A stretch of DNA of 64,000 bases from DATMER01 sp963741305 (GTDB taxonomy: Bacteria > Acidobacteriota > Thermoanaerobaculia > Multivoradales > UBA5704), in contig CAVUHL010000003.1 in the NCBI GenBank assembly GCA_963741305.1, forward strand, positions 434,001 to 498,000, in the 5' to 3' direction. A model generated the notes under the pieces. The model was not told where the DNA came from and did no database searches. It saw only the letters and a program-made list of their open reading frames with translations. Both the position numbers and the translations under genes were made by a program. Shown here piece after piece: positions 52,962-62,407 of this stretch (the stretch's first letter is position 1; each line of letters begins with the position of its first letter).

Positions 52962-53736
52962 AGCAGCCGTTGGCATCCACGGGGAACATCCGCCCCCGCA
53001 GATCCGAACGGTCGCCGAGCAGGACGAGCTGGGCCGCGGCGCCGGCTTCGTCGTAGCCGCAGGGCATGACCACGAGGATGTCGGGGTCCGCTTCCCGGAC
53101 CTGATCCCAGGTGAGGCGGGCAGAGTGATCACCCGGCTTCGCGAAGACATCGATTCCACCCGCGATCTCGATCATCTCCGGCACCCAGTGGCCTCCCGCG
53201 AAAGGTGGATCGAGCCACTCCAGCGCGGCGACCCGCGGCCTGGGGCGGCCCTGAACCCGGGCGCGCACGGCGTCGAGGCGGCGCTCCAGGTCCCGGACGA
53301 GCGCCTCGGCCTCCGCAATCCTGCCCGTCACCTCGCCGACGCGGCGGATGTCAGCCATTACGTCTGCAAGAGTCTTCGGATCGAGCGAGAGGACCTCAGG
53401 GCAGCGGGGGAGGGGCTGAATGGCGCCGTCCACCTGCTCCGTGCTCACGGCGCAGACCGGGCAGAGCTGCTGGGTGACGATGAGGTCGGGAGCGAGCTCG
53501 GCGATCTGCGACTCGTCGAGCGTGTACAGGCTCTCGCCGCTCCCCACCTGGGCCGATACCGCCTTGTCCACCTCGGCGGAGCTCATCCCCGGCGTCAAGG
53601 CGCTACCGGTGAGGATGGGCCGCGTCCGAGCCTCGGCGGGATAGTCGCACTCGTGGCTGACGCCCAGAACAAGGTCGCCCGCGCCGACCGCAAACAGGAT
53701 CTCGGTGCCGTTGGGGACGAGGGAGATGATCCGCAT
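52897..53736 (-). CDS. Cobalamin-binding protein, BtuF-like, lacking a signal peptide
   Basis: 279 residues with the class III periplasmic-binding layout: RIISLVPNGTEILFAVGAGD at the start, GVSHECDYPAEA, IAELAPDLIVTQQLCPVCAVS, the backbone helix (about 135-165) and AALEWLDPPFAGGHWVPEMIEIAGG, ending DANGCFSRPGPRLVDGIERL. These are characteristic of a group annotated as cobalamin-binding. There is no signal sequence or lipobox, so the protein is probably cytoplasmic, unlike true BtuF. No ABC permease or ATPase for B12 is adjacent. TATACT lies 9 nt before its ATG. Confidence 0.85.
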   Translation of the reverse strand: MRIISLVPNGTEILFAVGAGDLVLGVSHECDYPAEARTRPILTGSALTPGMSSAEVDKAVSAQVGSGESLYTLDESQIAELAPDLIVTQQLCPVCAVSTEQVDGAIQPLPRCPEVLSLDPKTLADVMADIRRVGEVTGRIAEAEALVRDLERRLDAVRARVQGRPRPRVAALEWLDPPFAGGHWVPEMIEIAGGIDVFAKPGDHSARLTWDQVREADPDILVVMPCGYDEAGAAAQLVLLGDRSDLRGRMFPVDANGCFSRPGPRLVDGIERLAHLFHG

Positions 53737-53745
53737 AACGGCGGG

Positions 53746-53753
53746 AGTATAGT
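53746..53753. promoter_or_regulatory. Symmetric bidirectional -10, leaderless both ways
   Basis: AGTATAGT gives TATAGT on the plus strand (53748-53753) and TATACT on the minus strand (53751-53746). Each box is exactly 9 nt from the ATG of its gene (53763 and 53736), and neither gene has a Shine-Dalgarno. It is the cleanest example of this arrangement in the window. Confidence 0.65.
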
Positions 53754-53762
53754 CGCTCCGCC

Positions 53763-54695
53763 ATGAACACCCGGATCGCTATCCTGGCTCTCCTCTTTCC
53801 CCTCAGCGTCCTGGCCCAGGGACCTCGCGTAGTTGTGCTTGGCACTGCCCAAGATGGCGGCATGCCCCAGACCGGCTGCGAACATGCGGCCTGCGCAGCG
53901 GCGCGGAAGGACCCGAAGCTCGCTCGGCGGGTGGCGAGCCTGGCCGTCGTAGCCGGCGGACGCACCTTCCTGGTCGATGCCACGCCCGACCTTCCTGCCC
54001 AGATCCAGGAGGTGCACACCTTCCGCCCCTTCCCTGAGGGGCGGGTGGACCGGGCTCCGTTCGACGGGGTGCTCCTGACCCATGCCCACATCGGCCACTA
54101 CCTGGGACTGGCGCACTTCGGCTTCGAGAGCCTGAACACCAAGGATCTGCCGGTTTACGTCTCGCCGCGCATGGCCGAGTACCTACGGACGAACGGACCC
54201 TGGAGCCAGCTAGTCCGGCTCGGCAACGTCAAGATCGTGGAGATCAAGCCCGGTGAGTGGTTTCCCCTGGGCGAGGGGATCTCGGTCAAGGCGTTCGCGG
54301 TGCCGCACCGGGATGAGTACAGCGACACCATGGCCTTCCTGATCCGCGGCCCGAAGCGGACGCTCCTCTACGTGCCGGACACCGACACCTGGAAGACCTG
54401 GACGCGCCCCCTGCCGCAAGTGATCGAGGAGGAGAAGGTCGATTACGCCCTGCTGGACGCCACCTTCTACTCCCCGGACGAGCTGCCGGACCGGGACGTG
54501 ACCAAGATCAAGCACCCGCTGGTCACCGACTCCATGGAGCTGCTGGGCCCGCTGGTCAAGGCGGGCAAGGTGAAGGTCTGGTTCACCCACCTCAACCACT
54601 CGAACCCGGCTCTGGACCCGAACGGGGAAGCCCGGAAGAACATCGAAGCCAAGGGGTTCCGAGTGCTGGACGAGGCGGATGAGCTCGATCTTTAG
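53763..54695 (+). CDS. Secreted metallo-beta-lactamase-fold hydrolase, PqqB-like
   Basis: 310 residues: signal peptide (LALLFPLSVLAQ), then an MBL fold. LGTAQDGGMPQTGCEHAAC resembles the start of PqqB; the metal site is HAHIGH (about 102-107, with the Asp of the usual HxHxDH replaced by Ile-Gly), VPHRDEYSD, DATFYS and a late histidine in TKIKHPLV or WFTHLNHSNP. Because the third position of the HxHxDH motif is altered, it may bind one metal or none. No other pqq genes are seen. It overlaps the STAS-like gene by 4 nt. Confidence 0.85.
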   Translation: MNTRIAILALLFPLSVLAQGPRVVVLGTAQDGGMPQTGCEHAACAAARKDPKLARRVASLAVVAGGRTFLVDATPDLPAQIQEVHTFRPFPEGRVDRAPFDGVLLTHAHIGHYLGLAHFGFESLNTKDLPVYVSPRMAEYLRTNGPWSQLVRLGNVKIVEIKPGEWFPLGEGISVKAFAVPHRDEYSDTMAFLIRGPKRTLLYVPDTDTWKTWTRPLPQVIEEEKVDYALLDATFYSPDELPDRDVTKIKHPLVTDSMELLGPLVKAGKVKVWFTHLNHSNPALDPNGEARKNIEAKGFRVLDEADELDL

Positions 54696-55126
54696 GTGGC
54701 CCGTTGCTCCTCGATCCACTCCCGCGCCGCGGCCTCGTCATCGAAGAACTGGAGCGGCAGGTATTTCCCGAAGAGCCTCATGCCCGTGACGAGGAGCTTC
54801 GCGAGCACGCGGGCCGTGAGCGGCGCCTTGAAGACGGCGAGCCCGCCCACCGGCATCTGGTTCAGCCCCTCGATGGCCGCCCGGCGCGACGAGTTCGAGA
54901 GGCTCTCCAACTCCGCCAGGTCGATCAGGAAGAAGACCCTCTCGCGCCCCCGGCAGAAGTCGATCTGCATCTCGTTGATCACCCTCACCTCGTCCTCGGT
55001 GACGGTGCCCACCAGCTTCATGTAAATGATGTCGGGCTCTTCGAAGCCCGTGATCTGCTCGCCGACAGGTACCAAGTGGGAAGCGGCAGCTTCCGGCCGA
55101 GGCTCTCGTCTGGGAGACGGAGTCAT
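54692..55126 (-). CDS. STAS/SpoIIAA-like protein
   Basis: 144 residues from ATG 55126, with GGAGGG 8 nt upstream. After a Pro/Arg-rich N-terminus (about 1-20) the strand-helix pattern of the SpoIIAA-like/STAS-like family is visible: DIIYMKLVGTVTEDEVRVI, RVFFLIDLAELESLSNSSRR, KAPLTARVLAKLL, and a final helix EAAAREWIEE. The Ser in the DLAELESLSNSSRR loop is a possible phosphorylation site. On the minus strand upstream, TTGACG (55174-55169) and GGAAC (55185-55181) are possible promoter parts. Confidence 0.75.
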   Translation of the reverse strand: MTPSPRREPRPEAAASHLVPVGEQITGFEEPDIIYMKLVGTVTEDEVRVINEMQIDFCRGRERVFFLIDLAELESLSNSSRRAAIEGLNQMPVGGLAVFKAPLTARVLAKLLVTGMRLFGKYLPLQFFDDEAAAREWIEEQRAT

Positions 55127-55233
55127 TGTCACCCTCCTTTACTGGACCACAACTGGACTAAGGACTTTCGTCAAGCATACGTTCCACAAAGAGAGAACGC
55201 AAGAGGGTGCCCGAAAGGAGGGCGAAGGGCAAC

Positions 55234-55740
55234 TTAGCGGGGACTGGCGGACTTTTTGAGGGTGAGCGTGACGCTTTTCGAGGCCGGCAGCCCCGCGACC
55301 GGTCCGGCCGCCGTCCAGACCTCGGCGCCATTCTCGGTCTTCACGTCCATCCACTGGGCCTCGGCGAGGGTGACCTCGACGGTCATCCTGCCGTTCGTGG
55401 GGAACGGCCGGCCGGTCTCGTTGCTCCAGAAGTTGTGCAGGCGCACCTCGGCCGTGGCTCCCGCGGCCACGGGGCGGAAGAACAGCTCGTTGCGGTAGAC
55501 CGGCAGCTCGTGGCCGTCCACCTTGACGCGGAAGGCCAGGGCCGACGCGGTCTTCGGACCCTCCCCGCCAGTATTGCGGAGAGTGACGCTGAGGCGGCAG
55601 AGGGTGTCCGGTCCGGGCGAAGCGGGATCGACCTTGACGGCCTCCAGGGCGAGCCCGGGATCGGCAGCTTTCGCTCCGGCCAGCACCGCCGGCAGGAGCA
55701 GCAGCATCAGGAGGAGGAACCGCAGGCGCTTCGGCATCAT
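55234..55740 (-). CDS. Secreted CARDB-like Ig-fold protein
   Basis: 168 residues from ATG 55740 (55746 is also in frame, but the -10-like TATATG at 55757-55752 is only 5 nt from it and 11 nt from 55740). Signal peptide PKRLRFLLLMLLLLPAVLAG. The mature part is a single beta-sandwich of the CARDB type: LEAVKVDPASPGPDTLCRLSVTLRN at the start in parts, VKVDGHELP, AEVRLHNFW. It would bind protein or polysaccharide ligands at the cell surface. No catalytic residues. Divergent from the TPR gene. Confidence 0.75.
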   Translation of the reverse strand: MMPKRLRFLLLMLLLLPAVLAGAKAADPGLALEAVKVDPASPGPDTLCRLSVTLRNTGGEGPKTASALAFRVKVDGHELPVYRNELFFRPVAAGATAEVRLHNFWSNETGRPFPTNGRMTVEVTLAEAQWMDVKTENGAEVWTAAGPVAGLPASKSVTLTLKKSASPR

Positions 55741-55751
55741 GTCCATGAAAG

Positions 55752-55771
55752 CATATACCGGGTGCTACTAT
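55752..55771. promoter_or_regulatory. Back-to-back -10 elements
   Basis: TATATG on the minus strand (55757-55752) faces the CARDB gene and TACTAT on the plus strand (55766-55771) lies 10 nt before the TPR ATG at 55782. Neither gene has a Shine-Dalgarno at the usual distance. Confidence 0.4.
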
Positions 55772-55781
55772 TTCCCTTCTC

Positions 55782-57395
55782 ATGAGACACCGCCGTACCC
55801 TGACCGCCGCCCTCTTCCTCGTTCTCCCTCTGACCGCCCTGGCGCAGCAGCCGGCGGCGGATGACATTCAGCAGCGTTTTGCCCAGGCGCGCCAGAAGTT
55901 CGAGGCGCAGGATTTCAAGGCCGTGGTGGACCTGCTGGAGCCATACAAGGCCCAAAGCTCGCTGCCGCCGCCGTTCTTCACCGTGCTTGGCGGGGCCTAT
56001 ATCGAGCTGGGCCGGTTCCAGGAGGCTCAGGCCCTGCTCGACCCGCTCGCCGCCGGCGAGGCCGCGGGCCCCCCCTTGCTCTTCAACGCCGCCCGCGCCG
56101 CCCTCGCGCTCAAGCAGGATGCGAAGGGGGAGGCCTACCTTCAGCGTGCCGTGGCGAAGTCGCCACAATCGATCGCCGCGCGGGCGCTCGGCCTGCGCTA
56201 TGGCCGCCAGGGCAAGGTCCTGGACGCCTACAAGCTCCTGCGGCCGTGGGCGAAGGACCACCCGGACGACCAGGAGGCGCGCCTCGCCGCCGCGTTCTGC
56301 GCCGTGGAGCTCGGCCGCGGACCCGAGGAGATCGAGGCTCTGCTCTCCGGCCTGCCGCAGGACCTGCCGCAGGCGATCGTGCTTCGGGGGCGCTTCCGCC
56401 TGGCGCAGGGCGATCCGCGCGGAGCCATCGCGGTGCTCTCGCCGCTGGAAGCCAAGCCCCCCAAGGAGGTCGAGCACGACCTGCGCTGGGCGCTGGGAGA
56501 GGCGCGCGTGCAGGTCGGCGAAGCGGCCGGCGCGGTCGCGGTGCTCGAAGGGCACGTTGGAGACGATCCGGAGCTGGGCCTGCTCCTGGCCCAGGCCCAC
56601 CAGCAGACGGGCAGCCCCGAGAAGGTTCTGACGACGCTGAAGCCGTTCGTGGACAAGCTTCCGGACCCCGTAAAGTTGGAGCCTGCTGCGCGCACGCTCC
56701 ATGCCTCGATCGCGCTGGAGCATGCCCGCGCCCTGGTCGCGGGTGGCCGCTGGGCCGAGGCCCTGCCCGTGCTGGAGAAGGCCGCGGCCCTGGACGAGTC
56801 GAGCCCCACGATCTGGCAGGTCTACGGCCAGGCGCTCGCGGGCGCTGGCCGGCGCGACGAGGCGCAGAAGGCCCTGGCGAAGTTCCAGGAGCTGTCCAAG
56901 GCCGCGGCCGGAAAGAGCAAGCCGAGGCAGCCGGGCCAGGAGCCCACAGAGGTCGCCCTCTCCGAAGCCGCCCGCCTCTCCGCCGCCGGCCAGGCCGACA
57001 AGGCCCTGGAAGTCGTCCGCCGCGAGCGCGAAGTCGCCGCCGATGACCTCCGGCTGCGCTTCATGGAAGTCCAGCTCCTCCTGATGCTGAAGCGCTTCGA
57101 AGAGGCGTCGAAAGGCGCGGAGGAAACCCTGAAGCTGGCGCCCGGGAACCCCGACGCGATCTATCAGAGGGGCGCGGTCAACCTGGCCCAGAACAAGCGG
57201 GCCGAGGCCGAGCGCGACTTCCGGCAGGCGCTGGCGGTCCTCCCCGAGCACCTGGCGGCGCTCAACGACCTCGCCGTGCTGCTGATCGCCGAGGGCCGGA
57301 AACCGGAGGCGAAGGAGCTCCTGCAGAAAGTCCTCTCCCTGCGGCCGGACGATCCGATGGCGAAGGCCAACCTCCAGAGCCTGGAGGGTCGGTGA
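55782..57395 (+). CDS. Secreted TPR protein
   Basis: 537 residues: signal peptide (ALFLVLPLTALAQQ), then helical TPR units throughout; typical Ala/Leu/Gly/Tyr spacing is clearest at AKVLDAYKLLRPWAKDHPDD, LGEARVQVGEAAGAVAVLE in parts and the last two repeats (about 420-535: NPDAIYQRGAVNLAQNKRAEA in parts). No enzymatic domain. Its stop overlaps the GTG start of the next gene (GTGA). The pair probably forms a periplasmic assembly or scaffolding unit. Confidence 0.88.
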   Translation: MRHRRTLTAALFLVLPLTALAQQPAADDIQQRFAQARQKFEAQDFKAVVDLLEPYKAQSSLPPPFFTVLGGAYIELGRFQEAQALLDPLAAGEAAGPPLLFNAARAALALKQDAKGEAYLQRAVAKSPQSIAARALGLRYGRQGKVLDAYKLLRPWAKDHPDDQEARLAAAFCAVELGRGPEEIEALLSGLPQDLPQAIVLRGRFRLAQGDPRGAIAVLSPLEAKPPKEVEHDLRWALGEARVQVGEAAGAVAVLEGHVGDDPELGLLLAQAHQQTGSPEKVLTTLKPFVDKLPDPVKLEPAARTLHASIALEHARALVAGGRWAEALPVLEKAAALDESSPTIWQVYGQALAGAGRRDEAQKALAKFQELSKAAAGKSKPRQPGQEPTEVALSEAARLSAAGQADKALEVVRREREVAADDLRLRFMEVQLLLMLKRFEEASKGAEETLKLAPGNPDAIYQRGAVNLAQNKRAEAERDFRQALAVLPEHLAALNDLAVLLIAEGRKPEAKELLQKVLSLRPDDPMAKANLQSLEGR

Positions 57396-60300
57396 GGGGC
57401 GTTCTCCTCCTCCTGACCTATCTCATTTTCCAAGCCCCAGCTCCCGCCCCGATCTCGGAGCGGGCGGCGGAACTGCGCAACCTCGGCCTCGCCCAGCTCG
57501 AAAACGAGGTGCCTGCCGACGCCGAGGCGACCTTCCGCGATCTGTTGAAGGCCGCCCCCGAGGACGCGCTGCCGTACGCCAACCTCGCGGTCTCGGCCCT
57601 GCGCCAGCAGAAGAACGACGAGGCGCTGACCTGGATTGACCAGGCCCTCGCCAAGGCGCCGGGCCGGGCCGACCTGCTCGCCCTGCGCGGCGACGTGCTG
57701 CAATGGAGCGGCAAGCCGGAGGAGGCGCTCGCCGACTACCAGAAGGCCGCGTCCGCGGACCCGAACCGCCTCGACGTTCAATGGACGCTCTACCAGCAGG
57801 CCGCCTCCCAAGAGAACGATACGATCGTGATGCAGGCCCTTGGCGCGCTCTCCCGCCTGCGGCCGGAGAACCTCGTCATCCTCCTCAAGGAGGGGCAGCG
57901 CGCGGTCCGCGCCGGAGACCGGGCTGCCGCGACCAAGGCGTTCCTGCGCGTCAAGGAGATCCTCTGGCAGGCCCCGGCGACGGCTACCCCGGCGATACTG
58001 AGCCTGGAGCAGCTCCTGAAGGCCTTGGAAGCGAACGACCTCGAAGCGGCGCGCATCCCGGGCGTGCGGCTGGAGAACGTCCTCAAGGTGACCCCGCTCT
58101 ACCAGCAGAGCCTGCGCGAGGTTTCGCCGGGCATCCAGGGCCTGCCGGTCGAGCGCTTCGCGGGCGAGCCTCCGCCTTCGACCTTCGGTGATCCCGTGCC
58201 CGTGAAGCTCCGCGCCACCCGGCTCGATGAGACGCCCACCGCCGCTCTCGCCGTGGGTGACTTCAACGGCGACGGCAAGCCGGACACCGCGCGCGTCACC
58301 ACCGGCGAAGAGCCGAAGCTGTCAGAGGGCCAGCTCCCGGCCGCGGGGATCACCAGCCTCCTCGCCGCCGACCTCGACAACGACGGCTACCTGGACCTGA
58401 TCGGGTACGGAGCCAAACGCTCGGTCTGGTGGCGCGGCAAGGGGAACGGCACCTTCGAGGAAGCGCCAATGAATGCCGGCGGCGGAGAGGCCGCCACGGT
58501 GCTCGACTATGACATCGAGGGGGATCTGGACCTCGCCGTGGGCGGTGGCCTGTTCCGCAACAACCTGGCCGGCCCGCTCGAAGCCGTGGGGGAGCAGACC
58601 CTGCCCAAGCCGCTGCCGGAGCCATTGGACCTCGTGGCCAGCGACCTGGACCGGGACGGCGACCTCGACCTCGCCATGGCCCATGCAGGCGGCATCTCCT
58701 GGCTCGACAACCTCCGCCAAGGCCGCTTCGTAAATCGATCCATCTCCCAGGGCAGACCCGTCCACGCTGTAGAGAGCGCGGACCTCGACGATGATGGCCG
58801 TCCCGACCTGATTACCGCCGGACCCGGAGGGCTCGCGGTCTTCCACAACCGCGGCGGCTCTTTCGACCCATGGGCCCTATCCGGGTTGCCCGACAAGCCG
58901 ATGGAGGATGTCCTCGCATTCGATGCGGACAACGATGGACGGCTCGACCTGGCTGCGATCGGTCCATCCGGGGTGACCGTCCTCGGCCAGCGCGGTATTC
59001 CGCCAAGCCGTAATTTCGAGCCGCTCCCGATCGAGGGGACCATCCCTCCCGGGACCGCTCTCGCCGCGGCCGATATGGATGCCGACGGCGACCTCGACCT
59101 CATTACCGCCGGCCCGTCCGGCCTCCACCGCCTGGAGAACGACGGCGGCAACAAGAACCACTGGCTGACCGTCCGGCTGAAGGCCCTGACCCAGGGGAAC
59201 AGCAAGAACAATGTCGAGGGCCTCGGCTCGGTGCTGGAAGTGAGGGCTGGCGCCGCCTACCAGTTCCGCGAGGCCGCGGGCCAGGTGATCCATTTCGGCC
59301 TGGGGCGGCGGACGCAGCCCGATCTCCTGCGGGTGACCTGGACCAACGGTGTGCCGCAGAACCGCATCCAGCCCAAGGGGGACCAGCGGATCGTGGAAGA
59401 GCAGCTCCTCAAGGGGAGCTGCCCCTTCCTCTACGCCTGGGACGGCGAGCGCTTCGCCTTCGTGACCGACCTGCTCTGGAACGCGCCCATCGGCCTGCCC
59501 GTCGCGCCCGGCGTCTGGGCCGGGAGCGATCCGAGCGAGTTGGTGCAGATCGACGGGCTGTCCGATCGCTGGGAGCTGAGGATCACAGAAGAGCTCTGGG
59601 AGGCTGCCTACTTCGACGCCGTCCGGCTCTGGGTGGTGGACCATCCCTCGGACCTGGAAGTGGCGAGCAACCTGAGGGTGATCCCCGGCAAGTCCCTGCC
59701 CGAGGAAGTGCGAGCCAGCCGCGGCCTCCGGCCGGTCGCCGCGGCTTGGGACGGGGCGGGGGAAGATGCCACGGGCCGGGTCCGGGAGCGCGACGAGGTC
59801 TATGCCGGCGGCTATCCCATCGGCGCCTACCAGGGGGTAGCGGCCCGGCCGTGGACCTTTACCCTCGACCTGGGCGAAGCACCGGCAGCGCCGGTCCGCC
59901 TGCACCTGGACGCCTGGATCTTCCCGGCGGACGCGAGCCTGAACATCGCCGTATCCCAGCGTCCCGACCTCCCCCCAGTCTTCCCGAGGATCGAGGTCGA
60001 AACCGCCGCCGGCTGGCAGATCCTGGTGCCGGAGATGGGCTTCCCCGCGGGCAAGACCAAGACCATGGTGGTCGACACGCCGCCGCTCCCCGAGGGAGCG
60101 CGCCGCCTGCGCATCGTGACCAATCAGTGGCTCGCCTGGGACCGCATCGCCTGGACGACGAAGCCCGTGGATGAAGAGGCGAAAGTCGTCGCCCGTCTCG
60201 CGCCGCAAAGCGCGGACCTGCGCTTCCGCGGCTTCTCCGAGCTGGTCCGCCGCTCCCCGAACGGTCCGCATGGCTACGACTACCACCGGATCACGGAAGC

Positions 60301-60646
60301 CTCCCCCTGGCTCCCTTTCCCCGGCCGCTACACCCGCTACGGCGACGTCAAGGAGCTGCTCCTGGATCCGGACGACCGCTCCGTGATCCTGGCCCCCGGA
60401 GACGAGATCGCCGTGACCTTCGAGCCCTCCGGTCTCCCGCCCGTGAGAGAAGGTTGGACGAGGACCTTCTTCCTCGAAAGCCACGGCTGGGACAAAGACG
60501 CCGACCGCAACACCTACGAGCCGCACCGCATGGAGCCGCTCCCCTTCCGCACCATGAAGAAGTACGGCGATCCGTTCCCGGACACGCCGGAGCTGAAGAG
60601 GTACGTGGAGGAGTGGTTGACGCGGGAGGTCCGTCCCGAGCGATGA
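57392..60646 (+). CDS. Secreted TPR / VCBS / ASPIC-UnbV protein (CRTAC1-like)
   Basis: 1084 residues starting with GTG. N-terminal TPR region (about 25-215), then VCBS/FG-GAP repeats with Ca2+-type loops (DFNGDGKPD, DLDNDGYLD, DLDRDGDLDL, DLDDDGRPD, DADNDGRLDL, DMDADGDLDL; about 280-590) forming a propeller, then an ASPIC/UnbV domain (about 590-665: NHWLTVRLKAL, GLGSVLEVRAG, FGLGRRTQPDLLRVTW) and a C-terminal beta region (about 665-1084) with SCPFLYAWDGERF. CRTAC1-like proteins are secreted and bind ligands or matrix; function in bacteria is unclear. It is translationally coupled to the TPR gene upstream and to the MFS gene downstream. Confidence 0.88.
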   Translation: MRGVLLLLTYLIFQAPAPAPISERAAELRNLGLAQLENEVPADAEATFRDLLKAAPEDALPYANLAVSALRQQKNDEALTWIDQALAKAPGRADLLALRGDVLQWSGKPEEALADYQKAASADPNRLDVQWTLYQQAASQENDTIVMQALGALSRLRPENLVILLKEGQRAVRAGDRAAATKAFLRVKEILWQAPATATPAILSLEQLLKALEANDLEAARIPGVRLENVLKVTPLYQQSLREVSPGIQGLPVERFAGEPPPSTFGDPVPVKLRATRLDETPTAALAVGDFNGDGKPDTARVTTGEEPKLSEGQLPAAGITSLLAADLDNDGYLDLIGYGAKRSVWWRGKGNGTFEEAPMNAGGGEAATVLDYDIEGDLDLAVGGGLFRNNLAGPLEAVGEQTLPKPLPEPLDLVASDLDRDGDLDLAMAHAGGISWLDNLRQGRFVNRSISQGRPVHAVESADLDDDGRPDLITAGPGGLAVFHNRGGSFDPWALSGLPDKPMEDVLAFDADNDGRLDLAAIGPSGVTVLGQRGIPPSRNFEPLPIEGTIPPGTALAAADMDADGDLDLITAGPSGLHRLENDGGNKNHWLTVRLKALTQGNSKNNVEGLGSVLEVRAGAAYQFREAAGQVIHFGLGRRTQPDLLRVTWTNGVPQNRIQPKGDQRIVEEQLLKGSCPFLYAWDGERFAFVTDLLWNAPIGLPVAPGVWAGSDPSELVQIDGLSDRWELRITEELWEAAYFDAVRLWVVDHPSDLEVASNLRVIPGKSLPEEVRASRGLRPVAAAWDGAGEDATGRVRERDEVYAGGYPIGAYQGVAARPWTFTLDLGEAPAAPVRLHLDAWIFPADASLNIAVSQRPDLPPVFPRIEVETAAGWQILVPEMGFPAGKTKTMVVDTPPLPEGARRLRIVTNQWLAWDRIAWTTKPVDEEAKVVARLAPQSADLRFRGFSELVRRSPNGPHGYDYHRITEASPWLPFPGRYTRYGDVKELLLDPDDRSVILAPGDEIAVTFEPSGLPPVREGWTRTFFLESHGWDKDADRNTYEPHRMEPLPFRTMKKYGDPFPDTPELKRYVEEWLTREVRPER

Positions 60647-61893
60647 AGGACTCCGCTCCCATGCGCGGCGGCTGGCTCAATGTGTTCGTGGCGGCTGTCA
60701 TCATGCTGGCGACGCTGCCTGGACGGACGCAGGGGCTGGGGCTCATCACCGAGCCGATGCTGCTCGACCTGCACCTCGACCGTGTCAGCTACGCCAATAT
60801 CAATCTGTGGGCGACGCTGATCGGCGCGATTGTCTGCCTGCCGATCGGGCGGCTGTTCGACCGCGCCGGCCTGCGCAGCGCAACGTTTGTGCTGACCCTA
60901 GCGCTCGGCGGGGTCGTCTGGACCATGAGCCGCCTCGCTGGCGATACCGGTGGCATTGGTGGCATCGTCGTCCTGTTCCTGCTGTTGCTTGCGACCCGCG
61001 CGCTCGGACAGAGCGCCCTCTCCGTTGCCAGCATCACGGCCGTCGGCAAGTCGTTCGACCGTCGCGTCGGCGTCGCGATGGGCGTCTATTCGGTACTGCT
61101 CAGCGTGTTCTTCGCGGCGGCGTTCGTCGGCGTCGGCAATGCGGTCCGCATTGACGGCTGGCGGAGCGCCTGGGGTTTCGTCGCCTACGGGCTGTTGCTT
61201 TTCGCCGCGCCGGTCGTGCTGCTGCTCCGCGAGGGGCCGGCGGCACAGACAGGCGGCGCCGGCGAACAGGACGCCAGCGCCGGTCTGTCGCTGACGGCGG
61301 CGCTCCGCACGCCGGCGTTCTGGGTGTTCGCTGGCGGGACGTCGCTCTTTGGCCTCGTCTCCTCGGGCCTGGGACTGTTCAACCAGGCGATCCTCGCGGA
61401 ACGAGGCTTCGACCAGCCCACCTACATCAAGTTCCTCGCGGTGACGTCGATCATTGCGCTGGCGGGCCAGGGACTGTGCGGCTGGCTGACGCTGCGATGG
61501 TCGATGCGGCAACTGCTGGGCCTCGCGCTGTTCCTCTACGCCGCGGCGCTGGCGGTGCTGCCGCTCCTGAAGACGCTGCCGCAACTGTGGATTTTCGCTG
61601 CCCTGATCGGACTCTCGGGAGGGATGATCACCGTTCTGTTCTTCGCGGTCTGGCGGCAGGCGTTCGGCACCGCGCACCTCGGCCGGATTCAAGGCGCCGC
61701 CCAGATGCTGACCGTCCTGGCGTCTGCGATCGGACCGCTGGTTTTCGCGCAGTGCCAGGCGATGGCCGGTTCGTACACGCCGGCTCTCTGGGCCCTTACG
61801 CCGTGCGTGTTTCTCCTGGGCTTGGCGGCATTCCGCGTGCCCATGCCCCCAACGTCCCGTCCGCTCCCACTTCCCGCATCTTCACCCGTCTGA
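60643..61893 (+). CDS. MFS transporter
   Basis: 416 residues from ATG 60643 (ATGA overlap with the upstream stop). About twelve predicted membrane helices; the MFS loop motif is GRLFDRAGLRS (about 64-74). Middle loop about 195-225 (GPAAQTGGAGEQDAS). The pattern is close to the monocarboxylate/oxalate-formate type of MFS proteins, substrate unknown. It is not a near relative of the 11775 transporter. Confidence 0.87.
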   Translation: MKDSAPMRGGWLNVFVAAVIMLATLPGRTQGLGLITEPMLLDLHLDRVSYANINLWATLIGAIVCLPIGRLFDRAGLRSATFVLTLALGGVVWTMSRLAGDTGGIGGIVVLFLLLLATRALGQSALSVASITAVGKSFDRRVGVAMGVYSVLLSVFFAAAFVGVGNAVRIDGWRSAWGFVAYGLLLFAAPVVLLLREGPAAQTGGAGEQDASAGLSLTAALRTPAFWVFAGGTSLFGLVSSGLGLFNQAILAERGFDQPTYIKFLAVTSIIALAGQGLCGWLTLRWSMRQLLGLALFLYAAALAVLPLLKTLPQLWIFAALIGLSGGMITVLFFAVWRQAFGTAHLGRIQGAAQMLTVLASAIGPLVFAQCQAMAGSYTPALWALTPCVFLLGLAAFRVPMPPTSRPLPLPASSPV

Positions 61894-61903
61894 GGAACCC
61901 GCC

Positions 61904-62407
61904 ATGGCGAGAGTTCGACGCACGCTCGGCATCGCTCTCCTCGTCGTCCTGGCCTTGGCCCTCTTCTGCGGCGGCTGGCTGATCGGGCGGCTCGGCATCG
62001 GCACGGTCATTGATCCCGCGTCGCTCACCGACGCCAAGCGTCAGTTCACGGAGCGCATGCGCGACGTGACGCTGATTGGATCCTTCACAGTCGCCGGCCG
62101 GGAGGACCGTGCGCCGCGACCGGACCGCTACAACATCATTAGCGTCGAGAAGGTCGGTGACGACCTGTGGCGGTTCAACGCGCAGTGCTGCGGCGTGAAC
62201 GGCGCAGTTCCGATCGTCGTACCGATGCGATTCAATGGCGATAAGCCGATGATCATGATGACCGAGACAGGACTGCCCGGTATCGGCACGTTCACCGCGC
62301 GCGTCTTCTTCTACGGCGATCGCTATGCGGGCACCTGGCAGCACGGTGAGGTTGGCGGCCACATGTGGGGCCGGATCGAGAAGGCGGCAGCCCCTGCTGC
62401 TCCATAG
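61904..62407 (+). CDS. Small membrane-anchored or secreted protein
   Basis: 167 residues: basic start, one hydrophobic segment (LGIALLVVLALALFCGGWLI), then a beta-rich domain (RDVTLIGSFTVAGRED, YNIISVEKVGDDLWRFN, GVNGAVPIVVPMRFNGDKP, GRYAGTWQHGEVGG) with a CC pair. Repeated W/G/F strand patterns resemble a lipocalin-like or META-type small barrel. No known family is certain. Begins 10 nt after the MFS stop and its TAG stop opens repeat array 4. Confidence 0.65.
   Translation: MARVRRTLGIALLVVLALALFCGGWLIGRLGIGTVIDPASLTDAKRQFTERMRDVTLIGSFTVAGREDRAPRPDRYNIISVEKVGDDLWRFNAQCCGVNGAVPIVVPMRFNGDKPMIMMTETGLPGIGTFTARVFFYGDRYAGTWQHGEVGGHMWGRIEKAAAPAAP

Noticed and set aside
58877..60526. 549-residue minus-strand frame
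   Set aside because: Shadow of the ASPIC/UnbV gene with no recognisable domain.
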